Source: a virus. From it: 44,487 nucleotides of DNA. Of this stretch, positions 44,408 through 44,487 are shown in pieces. The notes beneath the pieces are model-generated. The model searched no databases, was not told the DNA's origin, and saw only the letters and a list, made by a program, of their open reading frames with translations. The position numbers were made by a program, and so were the translations under genes. Within the stretch, counting starts at the first letter, position 1. Each line of letters starts with the position of its first letter. The stretch is from positions 1-44,487 of the IMG/VR virus record IMGVR_UViG_3300037348_000018; one strand, 5' to 3'.

Positions 44408-44487
44408 TTAGTTGTTGATCCGGACGAAGACATCTCCAGCAACAGCGCCCTTGGCCTTGATAGCGTAGCCAACAAGTTCGTTAGAAC
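44408..44487 (-). CDS. DUF2190 decoration protein, 3' fragment cut by window edge
   Basis: Last 26 codons or so and the stop codon of the gene complete at 3489-3839; truncated only by the window end. Confidence 0.8.
   Translation of the reverse strand, partial: SNELVGYAIKAKGAVAGDVFVRINN

Larger units (their letters stand above)
40920..44487. repeat. Right copy of 3568-bp window-terminal duplication
   Basis: Second copy of bases 1-3568. Its left edge is continuous with the complete tail gene 40466-40978, which shows how the genome closes: what precedes base 1 in the circle is base 40919. Genes inside this copy are listed again below with short notes only. Confidence 0.95.

Noticed and set aside
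1-44487. Lysogeny module
   Set aside because: No integrase, excisionase, repressor/Cro pair or attachment site could be recognised on either strand; the operator-like repeats alone are not enough.

Overview
The window is one complete genome of a tailed, apparently lytic actinobacteriophage (siphovirus type), read slightly more than once around. Bases 1-3568 return at 40920-44487 with an offset of 40919, and every gene in the two copies has the same translation. The non-redundant unit is therefore about 40.9 kb. Both ends of the window fall inside structural genes, far from the terminase genes, so the duplication looks like a circularly permuted or headful genome read past one unit, not a natural terminal repeat. 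Actinobacterial signs are a WhiB-type domain, an archaeo-eukaryotic-type primase/helicase, a DUF2637-like membrane protein, an M23 endolysin with peptidoglycan-binding domains, and many TANNNT -10 boxes placed exactly where leaderless transcripts would start. Overall GC looks moderate, so a lower-GC (for example aquatic) actinobacterium is a possible host; this is inference. No integrase, excisionase or repressor was recognised.

Layout. The virion genes form one leftward (- strand) run that is continuous across the circular junction: small terminase (9399), large terminase, portal, an inserted homing-type endonuclease, protease/scaffold, DUF2190 decoration protein, major capsid, terminator, four or five connector/neck proteins, two paralogous tail-tube-like proteins, terminator, tail assembly chaperones with a -1 frameshift, a 1444-residue tape measure, a tail tip and fibre block (34.2-27.8 kb), endolysin, and three small membrane proteins including an r1t-type holin (27.1-25.2 kb). 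A small rightward cassette (3'-5' exonuclease plus an 80-residue protein, 25.9-26.8 kb) is set inside the lysis region.

The early genes run rightward from 10.4 to 25.2 kb. First comes a strikingly GC-rich operon of seven tiny overlapping genes (10.4-11.9 kb) with its own -35/-10 promoter and strong terminator. A roughly 660-bp gene-free region follows, with repeats, an AT-rich dyad and a promoter. Then come about a dozen small unknown proteins, a short DnaN-like protein, a SNF2/DEAD-type helicase, a WhiB-domain protein with two added zinc-ribbon-like modules, and a recombination/replication block: ERF annealing protein, PD-(D/E)XK exonuclease, SSB, tRNA-Asn, primase-helicase and a RuvC-like resolvase. 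A bidirectional hairpin at 25163-25195 separates the early operon from the convergent lysis genes.

How it works together. ERF, RecB-like exonuclease, SSB, RuvC-like resolvase and DnaQ-like exonuclease form a recombination-dependent replication set around the primase-helicase. No DNA polymerase is seen, so host polymerase III is probably used, perhaps through the clamp-like protein. The late region seems to be served by several internal promoters as well as any upstream one: eight leftward genes have GGTANNNT exactly 6 nt before their ATG. The least explained parts are that leaderless promoter series, the GC-rich early operon, the gene-free repeat region beside it, the 24-bp repeat array upstream of terminase, and the WhiB fusion.
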